DNA from: Prolixibacteraceae bacterium
Lineage (GTDB): Bacteria > Bacteroidota > Bacteroidia > Bacteroidales > Prolixibacteraceae
Direction: 5' to 3'
Assembly: GCA_017998095.1 (NCBI GenBank)
Contig: JAGODU010000124.1
Span: 1 to 11,899, forward strand
Length of the DNA stretch: 11,899 nt
The position numbers were made by a program, and so were the translations under genes. Position 1 is the first letter of the stretch; each line of letters begins with the position of its first letter. Below are positions 1 through 6,823 of the stretch, one piece after another. Below the pieces are notes generated by a model, which worked only from the letters and a program-made list of their open reading frames with translations, was not told the origin of the DNA and made no database searches.

Positions 1-610
1 CATCTTTATCAATTATCATTATAGCAGGCATATTTTGCGGTGCACCCGGTTCATTTTTATAAAGCTGGAACCCTTTAGAGACAGCCCTTTGACCATCAGA
101 AAGAATTGGAAAAGGAGTATCAATATTATCGGCAGTATAGAAAATCTTTTTAGGTAATAGCTTTCGGGTTGTATTAGCCCACTTAATTTTACTCTCATTC
201 ATGTTAAGGGTATCCTTTGGGAATTTCCAATTATCAATAATTTCCATTTGAACGGGGAACATATTTATCCAGTTAGAAATTGAATCAGATTGATATGGAA
301 GAATGAACAAAACTTCAAGATCATATTTCTTTAAAATATTTTCTTTTTTCACAACATCAGCAAGATCTGCATACTGATAATGACATATCTGGCACCAATA
401 GTCTTTTTTTACCATTCCTCTTGGAAATATAAGCATAACATTTTTCCCTTTATAAGAAGAAAGACTAACAGGATTACCATTTTGATCATTCAATTGAAAA
501 TCGGAGACAGGTTCATTAATTATTGGAACAGTAATCCTGTTTTCCTGAGAAAAACCAATTAAAGGATAAAGAGTTAAAAGAAGGACGATAGTTAAGAAAT
601 TTGTTTTCAT
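1..610 (-). CDS. Exported AhpC/TSA-like thioredoxin-fold protein (3' end beyond window)
   Basis: An open frame of 203 codons runs from the ATG at 610 to the window edge without a stop, so the C-terminus is missing. Residues 1-21 are a signal peptide (MKTNFLTIVLLLTLYPLIGF, then SQ), which places the protein outside the inner membrane, probably in the periplasm. The mature part starts like a peroxiredoxin/redoxin domain: PVSDFQLNDQNGNPVSLSSYKGK (about 34-56) is the usual strand-turn lead-in. It is followed by IFPRG (61-65) and YWCQIC (71-76), a CxxC pair (C73, C76) in the place of the WCPxC motif of AhpC/TSA-like proteins. This fits a thiol peroxidase or thiol-disulfide oxidoreductase. The insertion around 105-160 is not one I recognise. 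The gene is divergent from the SPFH gene. Family assignment is good, exact activity unknown. There is no Shine-Dalgarno before the ATG. Confidence 0.82.
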   Translation of the reverse strand, partial: MKTNFLTIVLLLTLYPLIGFSQENRITVPIINEPVSDFQLNDQNGNPVSLSSYKGKNVMLIFPRGMVKKDYWCQICHYQYADLADVVKKENILKKYDLEVLFILPYQSDSISNWINMFPVQMEIIDNWKFPKDTLNMNESKIKWANTTRKLLPKKIFYTADNIDTPFPILSDGQRAVSKGFQLYKNEPGAPQNMPAIMIIDKD

Positions 611-766
611 AGGTAATGATTTGTTTTTAATATAGTTTTTTTTAAAATTCTCTGCTTTAAAAGAGACAATGATTAACAATGATACCCCTATTTTGAAATA
701 AAATATTAAAAATATTAAAATAAAATTTATAATTCATATCTTTAACATATTACTCACAAACACAAA

Positions 767-772
767 AGGAGG
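767..772 (+). promoter_or_regulatory. Strong Shine-Dalgarno AGGAGG for the SPFH gene
   Basis: AGGAGG lies five bases before the ATG at 778 and fixes that start. None of the other gene starts in the window has a comparable sequence, which fits the general weakness of Shine-Dalgarno use in Bacteroidota and makes this one stand out. Confidence 0.8.
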
Positions 773-777
773 TTAAC

Positions 778-1644
778 ATGAATATTGCATTATACATTGG
801 GATTCCTGTTTTAATAATATTCTTTTTAGGAATCAGGATAGTAAGGCCTACTCACAGGGCTTTAATAGAAAGACTGGGAAAGTACCACAGATTTGCAGGT
901 CCGGGTTTCAACTGGATAATACCTTTGATTGACAAGATTTACAGGGTCAATATCACAGAGCAAATGGTTGATGCGGAACCTCAGGAAATCATAACTAATG
1001 ATAATCTTAATGCCAGGGTTGATGCTCAGGTGTATTTCAAAGTCAAATCAGATGAAGAAAGTGTAAAAGGATCAATTTACAATGTAAACAATTACAGATG
1101 GCAGATTGTAAACCTTGCCCGCACAACACTGCGTAATATCATTGGTACCCTGACGCTGAAGTCTGCCAACAGTGAAAGAGGTAAAATCAATGCTGAATTA
1201 TATAAAACATTGCACGAAGAAACTACCAGCTGGGGTATTGAAATTGTAAGAACAGAATTAAAGGAGATTGATCCTCCAAAAGATGTTCAGGACACCATGA
1301 ATAAGGTTGTAAAGGCAGAAAATGAAAAGATTGCTGCCATTGATTCAGCAACAGCTGCAGAAACGGTTGCTGATGGTGTTAAAAGAGCTAAGATCAAGGA
1401 AGCTGAAGGTTTCAAGCAGGCTAAAATACTTCAGGCAGAAGGAGAAGCTGAAGCTATAAGACTTGTTAATGAAGCAGCTGATAAATATTTTGTAGGTAAT
1501 GCTCAAATGCTTAGAAAACTCGAAGCACTTGAGACTTCTTTAGGATCAAATGCCAAAATCGTTGTTCCTTCCGACTCGCAATTGATTAATATGATTGGAG
1601 AGATGGCAGGAATAGTACCTGTTGAAAAACCAAAAGGAAAATAA
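778..1644 (+). CDS. SPFH/band 7 membrane protein (stomatin/QmcA type)
   Basis: The 288-residue protein has one N-terminal membrane anchor (about 3-20, IALYIGIPVLIIFFLGI). A band 7/SPFH domain follows from about 22 to 180: RPTHRALIERLGKYHRFAGP, then the core around 60-90 with NARVDAQVYFKV. Next comes an Ala/Glu-rich coiled coil (about 176-235) and a short tail. This is the architecture of stomatin, slipin and bacterial QmcA/YbbK, which form large membrane-associated rings and act as scaffolds or protease partners at the inner membrane. The length is close to QmcA (about 300). QmcA relatives are often next to an NfeD-type gene; none is present here, and the gene is followed by its own terminator, so it appears monocistronic. 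The start is fixed by the AGGAGG five bases upstream. The family is certain; the client or partner is unknown. Confidence 0.93.
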   Translation: MNIALYIGIPVLIIFFLGIRIVRPTHRALIERLGKYHRFAGPGFNWIIPLIDKIYRVNITEQMVDAEPQEIITNDNLNARVDAQVYFKVKSDEESVKGSIYNVNNYRWQIVNLARTTLRNIIGTLTLKSANSERGKINAELYKTLHEETTSWGIEIVRTELKEIDPPKDVQDTMNKVVKAENEKIAAIDSATAAETVADGVKRAKIKEAEGFKQAKILQAEGEAEAIRLVNEAADKYFVGNAQMLRKLEALETSLGSNAKIVVPSDSQLINMIGEMAGIVPVEKPKGK

Positions 1645-1676
1645 AAACTGAAATATTAAAGTCAATTATTACATAC

Positions 1677-1701
1677 GGGAATTACTTTTAAAGTGATTCC
1701 C
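1677..1701 (+). terminator. Intrinsic terminator after the SPFH gene
   Basis: GGGAATTACTTT and AAAGTGATTCCC form a 12-bp stem (one T-G pair) with a minimal loop, followed by a T-rich run (TTTCTT). It starts 32 bases after the SPFH stop and separates that gene from the ZIP gene. The tiny loop means a few inner pairs would open in RNA. Confidence 0.75.
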
Positions 1702-1706
1702 TTTCT

Positions 1707-1714
1707 TATATTTG
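1707..1714 (+). promoter_or_regulatory. Possible Bacteroidota -7 element for the ZIP gene
   Basis: TATATTTG matches the TAnnTTTG -7 consensus of the Bacteroidota primary sigma factor exactly. It lies 27 bases before the ZIP ATG and just after the preceding terminator. No good TTTG -33 element is seen 19-20 bases upstream, so this is only a candidate. Confidence 0.35.
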
Positions 1715-1741
1715 TGTTTACTATATTGTAATACCATACAA

Positions 1742-2557
1742 ATGAATCTGGAGTCAATATTAAGTTATAATCCTGTAATTCTTGCCTTAGCAGCAACGCT
1801 GTTCACCTGGTTTATGACAGCATTAGGATCAGGCATGGTATTTTTCTTTAAAGAGATTAATAAAAAAGTATTGAATTCAATGCTTGGCTTTGCAGCAGGA
1901 GTTATGATAGCTGCAAGTTTCTGGTCATTGTTGAATCCTGCAATATCTATGGCTGAAGAGATTGGAATTACTCCCTGGATACCTGCCCTAATTGGTTTTT
2001 TAACTGGAGGCGCTTTCCTGTATTTAGTTGACAGGCTTCTACCCCACCTTCATCTGGGATTATCAAGAGATAAAGCTGAAGGATTAAAAACATCATGGCA
2101 AAGAAGTATTCTTCTTGTTTTAGCAATTACATTGCACAACATACCGGAAGGATTAGCAGTTGGTGTTGCTTTCGGGGCATTGGTAAATAATGCAGATGCA
2201 GGAATGATATCAGGAGCATTAGCCCTTGCAATAGGCATAGGTCTTCAGAATTTCCCGGAAGGAGCAGCTGTTTCAATTCCTTTAAGAAGAGAAGGTTTTT
2301 CAAGATTGAAGGCCTTTAATTATGGTCAGCTTTCGGGAGTAGTTGAACCAATTGCCGGGGTAGCTGGTGCATTTCTTGTATCATCTATGACAAACTTGCT
2401 ACCTTATGCCTTATCATTTGCTGCAGGAGCAATGATATATGTAGTTGTTGAAGAACTTATACCTGAATCACAAAGAGGTGATGAAACAGACCTTTCAACT
2501 GTTGGAACAATAATAGGCTTTGCTACAATGATGTTGCTGGATGTTGCTTTAGGATAA
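1742..2557 (+). CDS. ZIP-family divalent metal transporter (GufA type)
   Basis: The protein has 271 residues from the ATG at 1742. A longer reading from a TTG at 1712 adds only MCLLYCNTIQ ahead of the natural start and overlaps the candidate promoter, so it is rejected. About eight hydrophobic segments are visible. The metal-binding motifs of the ZIP family are present: HNIPEG (132-137) in TM4 and QNFPEG (169-174) in TM5, with EELIPES (237-243) in a later helix. A short His-containing loop PHLHLG (101-106) lies between TM3 and TM4, where ZIP proteins often carry histidines. QNFPEG followed by PLRREGFSR is typical of the GufA branch. Members import Zn2+, Fe2+, Mn2+ or similar across the inner membrane; the metal here cannot be told. 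It lies between a terminator and a hairpin, so it is probably its own unit. Confidence 0.93.
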   Translation: MNLESILSYNPVILALAATLFTWFMTALGSGMVFFFKEINKKVLNSMLGFAAGVMIAASFWSLLNPAISMAEEIGITPWIPALIGFLTGGAFLYLVDRLLPHLHLGLSRDKAEGLKTSWQRSILLVLAITLHNIPEGLAVGVAFGALVNNADAGMISGALALAIGIGLQNFPEGAAVSIPLRREGFSRLKAFNYGQLSGVVEPIAGVAGAFLVSSMTNLLPYALSFAAGAMIYVVVEELIPESQRGDETDLSTVGTIIGFATMMLLDVALG

Positions 2558-2586
2558 TACTTAAATCTTAAGGTCTTAAGTATTAT
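2554..2586 (+). terminator. AT-rich hairpin between the ZIP and ModE-like genes (terminator or operator)
   Basis: ATAATACTTAA (2554-2564) and TTAAGTATTAT (2576-2586) are perfect 11-base complements around an 11-base loop. The left arm contains the ZIP stop codon. The stem is almost all A/T and there is no clean T-run after it, so termination would be weak. The dyad could equally be an operator for the regulator gene that starts at 2615. The inverted repeat is certain; its role is not. Confidence 0.5.
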
Positions 2587-2614
2587 ATTGAATTTTAAAG
2601 AAATATAATTATTA

Positions 2615-2974
2615 ATGGATATTCCTGATAGCATTAGATATAAATTAAAGGGTAAGATCTGGATTGAAATAAACGATAAAACCCTTATTGGAGAAGGAAA
2701 AGTTATTCTGCTTATAAAAACTGCTGAACTGGGATCATTAAGAAAAGCAGCTGAAGCAACCGGAATTTCATACCGCCAGGCATGGTACAGTATAAACAGG
2801 ATGAATAATGTTGCTGAATTCCCCCTTATTCAACTTAAACACGGAGGTGAAAAAGGAGGAATAGCAAAGCTTACTGAATATGGCGAGAAAGTTATTTCAG
2901 ATTATAAAAAGGCTGAAGAAGAATTCTATAAGTTTCTTGATAATCATACAAAAAAATTGAGTTTAAATCAATAA
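2615..2974 (+). CDS. ModE-like single-domain winged-helix transcriptional regulator
   Basis: The 119-residue protein matches the N-terminal DNA-binding domain of the molybdate regulator ModE over nearly its whole length. It opens with KGKIWIEINDKTLIGEGKV (12-30). The helix-turn-helix follows with ELGSLRKAAEATGISYRQAW (38-57), then SINRMNNVAEFPLI (59-72) and a glycine-rich wing (77-82) leading to AKLTEYG (84-90). The C-terminal Mop/TOBE domains that bind molybdate in E. coli ModE are absent, so it either senses a ligand differently or depends on a partner. It lies 97 bases upstream of the receptor gene on the same strand. The repeat at 3025-3047, which resembles a ModE operator, suggests that it controls the receptor-NTPase pair. 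It could also regulate itself through the dyad at 2554-2586. Family is confident; the ligand is inference. Confidence 0.88.
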   Translation: MDIPDSIRYKLKGKIWIEINDKTLIGEGKVILLIKTAELGSLRKAAEATGISYRQAWYSINRMNNVAEFPLIQLKHGGEKGGIAKLTEYGEKVISDYKKAEEEFYKFLDNHTKKLSLNQ

Positions 2975-2989
2975 AATAAAAACTATCAC

Positions 2990-3020
2990 TTTGTAGTCTT
3001 GTTTCTATTATATACTTTCA
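2990..3020 (+). promoter_or_regulatory. Candidate promoter for the TonB-receptor operon
   Basis: TTTG at 2990-2993 is followed after 19 bases by TACTTTCA (3013-3020), a partial match to the TAnnTTTG -7 element (4 of 6 defined bases). Transcription would start near 3027, inside the inverted repeat at 3025-3047, an arrangement that suits repression. The weak -7 match keeps this tentative. Confidence 0.35.
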
Positions 3021-3024
3021 ACTC

Positions 3025-3047
3025 CGTTATTCCTGATTTGAATAACG
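3025..3047. promoter_or_regulatory. Perfect inverted repeat resembling a ModE operator
   Basis: CGTTATTC (3025-3032) and GAATAACG (3040-3047) are exact reverse complements around the 7-base spacer CTGATTT. The repeat ends 24 bases before the receptor ATG. The outer CGTTAT and ATAACG half-sites, 11 bases apart, match as I recall them the half-sites of E. coli ModE operators, where the spacing is about 12. A gene for a ModE-type DNA-binding protein lies immediately upstream. There is no T-run after the repeat, so it does not look like a terminator. Confidence 0.6.
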
Positions 3048-3071
3048 AATGATGTAAAAAATAATAGATAT

Positions 3072-5051
3072 ATGAGAAGACTTATACCATTAATTCTTTT
3101 TGCAATAATACACTCCAACTCATTTGCTCAAAGTAAAATTGATACTTCTGAAATTAAAGACAAAACTTTTGAATTAGGGGAAATATTAGTATCTAAAGTA
3201 ATTGATAAAGAAACAATTCCTTTATCTGATATGAAGAAGTTCAATTCAAATGATGTCAGCTCATCATTAAGAACATTACCATCTGTAATGTATTATAACA
3301 GCGGTTCGAGGAATGAGAGCATGGTCTTCATAAGAGGATTTGACGTAAGAAGTGTACCTGTTTTTGTAGATGGTATTCCGGTATACGTTCCATATGACGG
3401 ATATGTTGACCTTGCAAGATTCACCACTTTTGATATATCAAGAATAGATGTATCAAAAGGATACTCATCAATTATGTATGGAGCTAACACACTTGGTGGA
3501 GCAATAAATCTGATTGGGGTTAAACCTTCTGAAAAATTAGAAGTAAAAGTAGAAGCAGGAGTAATTAGTGGAAACGGATACATTTCAAGAATTGGTATTG
3601 GAAGCAATCTGGGGAAAATATATATGTCTGCTAATTTTTCTATTTTAGATAAGATGTATATACCGCTATCAGAGCAATTTGACACAATAGCACTTGAAAA
3701 AAATCTTAAACTGGATAATTCATTCAGCAAAGATATAAAGGGCAGCCTTAAACTTGGATACACTCCAAATGAATCAGATGAATACAGCATCAGCTATTCA
3801 ATTTCGCATGGAAATAAGGGGAATCCCATTTATCTTGGCAATGACCCGAATACAAAAGTCAGATACTGGCAATGGCCTAATTGGGATAAGCAAAACCTTT
3901 ATTACATTTCAAAAACAGCAATAAACGAGGCAATAAATCTTAAAATCAGGATGTTTTACGATGAATTCAAAAACAAGATAAGTAGTTTTGATGATAATAC
4001 TTATACCACCCAAACAAAAAAGTCTTCTTTCAACAGCTATTATTATGATTATACTTTAGGCGGTAATATAGAATTTGGGTATAACATCTCAGAAAAAAAT
4101 ACAATCAAGATGTCTGCTCACATAAAAAATGATAATCACAGGGAAAATAACGAAGGAGAACCATCAAGGCATTCAGCTGACAATACCGTTTCTATTGGGA
4201 TTGAAGACATTTATAGCCCTTATAAAAAAATAACAATTATACCCGGCGTAAGTTATAATCTCAGGAATAGTATAAAAGCTGAAGATTACGATTCAAATAG
4301 TAAAACAATTAGCTTATTACCTAAAAATTCCAATGATGCTTTAAATGCACAGATTGCAACATATTATAATATTTCCGGTATAATTAATGCAAATTTCAAT
4401 ATTGCATATAAAAACAGGTTTGCAACAATGAAGGACAGGTATTCATACAGAGCAGGCTTTGCAATACCTAACCCTGACCTTATAAGTGAATCAGCATTGA
4501 ACATTGAGTTAGGAGCTAATTTATTAATAGGAGATAATATTAAAATACGTCCTGAATTATTCTACAACAGGATTTTCAATACAATCCAGATTGTTAACAA
4601 TGTAAAGGACTATTTATATCAAATGCAGAATACAGGTACTTCAGAGTATAAAGGCGCAGATCTGACATTTACGTATAAACCATTGAGAATTTTAACGATT
4701 TATGGTGTTTATTCCTATATAAAATGCTTAAATATCAGCAATCCGGAAATATTATTCACTGACATACCCGAGAATAAAGTTTTTGCATCTATAGAAATAA
4801 TTCCAATAAAGAATTTTTTCATAAGCATTTCAGGAGAATATAATTCAAAAAGATATAGCACAAGCAACGGATCCAGAGTATCAGCACCATTTTTTATAGC
4901 CAATGCTGAACTAAAATATAAATTTGCCAAATGCTTCGATCTGTCATTTGGAATAAAAAATATTACAGATAATAATTACACATTACAGGAAGGATATCCT
5001 GAACCGGGAAGAAACCTTTATGCATCACTCCTCTATAATTTCAGCAAATAA
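3072..5051 (+). CDS. TonB-dependent outer-membrane receptor
   Basis: The 659-residue protein begins with a signal peptide (MRRLIPLILFAIIHSNSFAQ) and a short periplasmic lead (ELGEILVSKV, 34-43) that may serve as TonB box. The plug domain covers about 45-150, with SSSLRTLPSVMYY (63-75), FIRGFDVRSVPVFVDGIPV (86-104), RIDVSKGYSSIMYGANTLGG (124-143) and AINLI (144-148). The remainder is a beta-barrel ending in an aromatic strand (ASLLYNFSK). It lacks the carboxypeptidase-regulatory N-terminal domain and SusD partner of polysaccharide receptors, and its size fits receptors for small chelates (siderophores, cobalamin, metal complexes). No cobalamin riboswitch could fit in the 97-base leader. The stop abuts the ATG of the next gene, so the two are translationally coupled. 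Substrate unknown; the ModE-like regulator and operator suggest an oxyanion or its complex. Confidence 0.93.
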   Translation: MRRLIPLILFAIIHSNSFAQSKIDTSEIKDKTFELGEILVSKVIDKETIPLSDMKKFNSNDVSSSLRTLPSVMYYNSGSRNESMVFIRGFDVRSVPVFVDGIPVYVPYDGYVDLARFTTFDISRIDVSKGYSSIMYGANTLGGAINLIGVKPSEKLEVKVEAGVISGNGYISRIGIGSNLGKIYMSANFSILDKMYIPLSEQFDTIALEKNLKLDNSFSKDIKGSLKLGYTPNESDEYSISYSISHGNKGNPIYLGNDPNTKVRYWQWPNWDKQNLYYISKTAINEAINLKIRMFYDEFKNKISSFDDNTYTTQTKKSSFNSYYYDYTLGGNIEFGYNISEKNTIKMSAHIKNDNHRENNEGEPSRHSADNTVSIGIEDIYSPYKKITIIPGVSYNLRNSIKAEDYDSNSKTISLLPKNSNDALNAQIATYYNISGIINANFNIAYKNRFATMKDRYSYRAGFAIPNPDLISESALNIELGANLLIGDNIKIRPELFYNRIFNTIQIVNNVKDYLYQMQNTGTSEYKGADLTFTYKPLRILTIYGVYSYIKCLNISNPEILFTDIPENKVFASIEIIPIKNFFISISGEYNSKRYSTSNGSRVSAPFFIANAELKYKFAKCFDLSFGIKNITDNNYTLQEGYPEPGRNLYASLLYNFSK

Positions 5052-6749
5052 ATGGATAAACCCGGAGAACTGAATGATATATGGTTAAAATCATCTGTAG
5101 TAGGCTCAATTTGGGCAGCTTCAGAAATAATACTGGGAAGTTTTCTGCATAACCTTAGTGTTCCATTCAAAGGAAGTATTCTAACTGCAATCGGTCTGAT
5201 TCTAATGATTTCCTTTTCCAGAGTGTGGAAAGAAAATGGATTATTCTGGAGAAGCGGTTTGATCTGTGCGTTGATGAAAACAATTTCTCCAAGCGCTGTA
5301 ATATTCGGACCTATGATTGCAATATTAATGGAATCATTCTTATTGGAAATTTCAGTAAGAGTATTAGGAAGAAATATTGTCGGATTTATCTTAGGATCTG
5401 TTTTTGCAATGTCATGGGTGTTTCTTCAGAAGATTTTAAATTTCATTATCTATTATGGGTTTAATATAGTAGATATTTATTCAAACATATTAAAGTTTTC
5501 AGAGAAACAATTCAATGTTCAATTTGATACTTACTGGATGCCAATATTTGTTTTACTGGGAATATATGTGATTTTTGGAGTCTTTTCAGCAATTGTGGGA
5601 ATAAGCATAGCCCGAGGCACTGGTAAAAGTTATGAAAAAATAAATCCCATCAACAATAAAGAAATTTTCAACTTCAATAATAAAAGGAAGGAAGGATTTA
5701 ATTATTCCATTGTTTGGTTGACAGTTAGTACATTACTTATGATTTTTTCAATAATTATTATAAATAAAAGTAAAGTATACTTCTGGATGCCTCTTTCTGT
5801 TTTTATTATTACAATATGGGTACTTAGATATAAAAGAAGCATGAGACAACTATCGAGGCCGGGATTTTGGGTTTTCTTTATTGTAATAACTGCCTTGTCA
5901 GCATTATTAATATCATCGATAAACGGAGGAGAAGATAGCTTAAAGAAGGGGATTATAACCGGATTGGAAATGAATTTCAGAGCTGCCATTTTAATAACAG
6001 GCTTTGCAGTTCTGGGAACAGAATTATATAATCCTAAAATCAGGGAAAGGGTTTCGAAATCTTCATTCCATCAAGTAGCTTTAGCATTAGAACTTGGGTT
6101 TGAATCTTTACCAGAAATAATATCAATATTACCTGATGCAAAAACATTTATAAGGAAGCCTCATCAGGTTGTAAATCATCTTATCAACCACGCAGAGAAA
6201 AGATTCTTGGAGATTAAAGAAAAACATGCAAAAGTTATTGTAATAACCGGAGATATCTCAGAAGGTAAAACCTTATTTACAATTGAGCTAATCGAAAGAT
6301 TAAAAGAAAATGGACATAATGCAGGTGGAATTTACACAAAGAGGAATATTGAAAATGGAGAAACAACAGGATACGATCTAATTTCAATAAAAACAGGAGA
6401 TAGAAAAGAATTTTTAAGATCAGGAAGGAAAGAAGATACAGAAGGAATTGGAAAATATACAATAAATGAGGAAACACTTAAGTGGGCAAGAGAAATAATT
6501 TCAAAAGAAAAAAATGAAAAAGTAAAAATACTTATAATTGATGAAGTAGGTAAACTTGAAATAAACAGTGGGGGTTGGAGAAATAACATTATTGACCTTC
6601 TTTTAAGCAAAGATCAAATACTCATCATTACAGTCAGGAGGGATTATCTTAAAGAAGTTATAGATTATTTTGGCATTAAAGATTATTCGGTATACGAACC
6701 TAATGAATACAGCTTCGATTTAATAATAAAAGATATTCAAGGTGCTTAA
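5052..6749 (+). CDS. Fusion of a multi-pass membrane region with a THEP1-type P-loop NTPase
   Basis: The protein has 565 residues. Hydrophobic segments lie at about 12-30, 41-56, 68-95, 105-135, 162-186, 218-237, 243-258, 271-289 and 305-323. The first five, before a charged linker (188-216), look like an ECF-type substrate-binding (S) component. The second group ends in a helical stretch (GLEMNFRAAILITGFAVLG, 304-322, to about 385) loosely reminiscent of EcfT/CbiQ, though the EcfT ARG coupling motif is not seen. The soluble C-terminus is an NTPase: Walker A GDISEGKT (400-407), GGIYTKR (425-431), TGYDLISIKTGD (439-450), GKYTI (467-471), and Walker B LIIDEVGKLE (494-503). This is the THEP1 nucleoside-triphosphatase signature. 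There is no ABC signature motif, so it is not an ordinary ABC ATPase. The gene starts at the base after the receptor stop. The NTPase is confident, the ECF resemblance tentative, and the transported substrate unknown. Confidence 0.82.
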   Translation: MDKPGELNDIWLKSSVVGSIWAASEIILGSFLHNLSVPFKGSILTAIGLILMISFSRVWKENGLFWRSGLICALMKTISPSAVIFGPMIAILMESFLLEISVRVLGRNIVGFILGSVFAMSWVFLQKILNFIIYYGFNIVDIYSNILKFSEKQFNVQFDTYWMPIFVLLGIYVIFGVFSAIVGISIARGTGKSYEKINPINNKEIFNFNNKRKEGFNYSIVWLTVSTLLMIFSIIIINKSKVYFWMPLSVFIITIWVLRYKRSMRQLSRPGFWVFFIVITALSALLISSINGGEDSLKKGIITGLEMNFRAAILITGFAVLGTELYNPKIRERVSKSSFHQVALALELGFESLPEIISILPDAKTFIRKPHQVVNHLINHAEKRFLEIKEKHAKVIVITGDISEGKTLFTIELIERLKENGHNAGGIYTKRNIENGETTGYDLISIKTGDRKEFLRSGRKEDTEGIGKYTINEETLKWAREIISKEKNEKVKILIIDEVGKLEINSGGWRNNIIDLLLSKDQILIITVRRDYLKEVIDYFGIKDYSVYEPNEYSFDLIIKDIQGA

Positions 6750-6823
6750 GTTGATTTCCAATTTATTATCTTAGTAAAGTAAAACACAATCTTACTGGAC
6801 ATTAACTAAAAATATTGTTGAAT

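Noticed and set aside
667..735. CAATGAT direct repeats and A/T-rich tandem ATATTAAAA in the divergent region 611-777
   Set aside because: Short, low-complexity A/T sequence, expected by chance at this base composition; no clear promoter pair could be assigned.
1712..1741. TTG start giving a longer ZIP protein
   Set aside because: The extra residues do not resemble the family, the TTG lies inside the TATATTTG promoter-like element, and an ATG at 1742 gives a normal ZIP N-terminus.
3293..3790. 165-residue minus-strand open frame inside the TonB receptor gene
   Set aside because: It is antisense to conserved plug-domain codons, has no recognisable domain, and is explained as a shadow of the receptor frame.
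3072..5051. Cobalamin (BtuB-like) receptor
   Set aside because: The size would fit, but the leader is only 97 bases and has no room for a cobalamin riboswitch, and no cobalamin genes are nearby; the ModE-like context points elsewhere. It is not fully excluded.
5052..6749. Ordinary ABC transporter with fused permease and ATPase
   Set aside because: The NTPase has Walker motifs of the THEP1 type but no LSGGQ-like signature or Q-loop arrangement.
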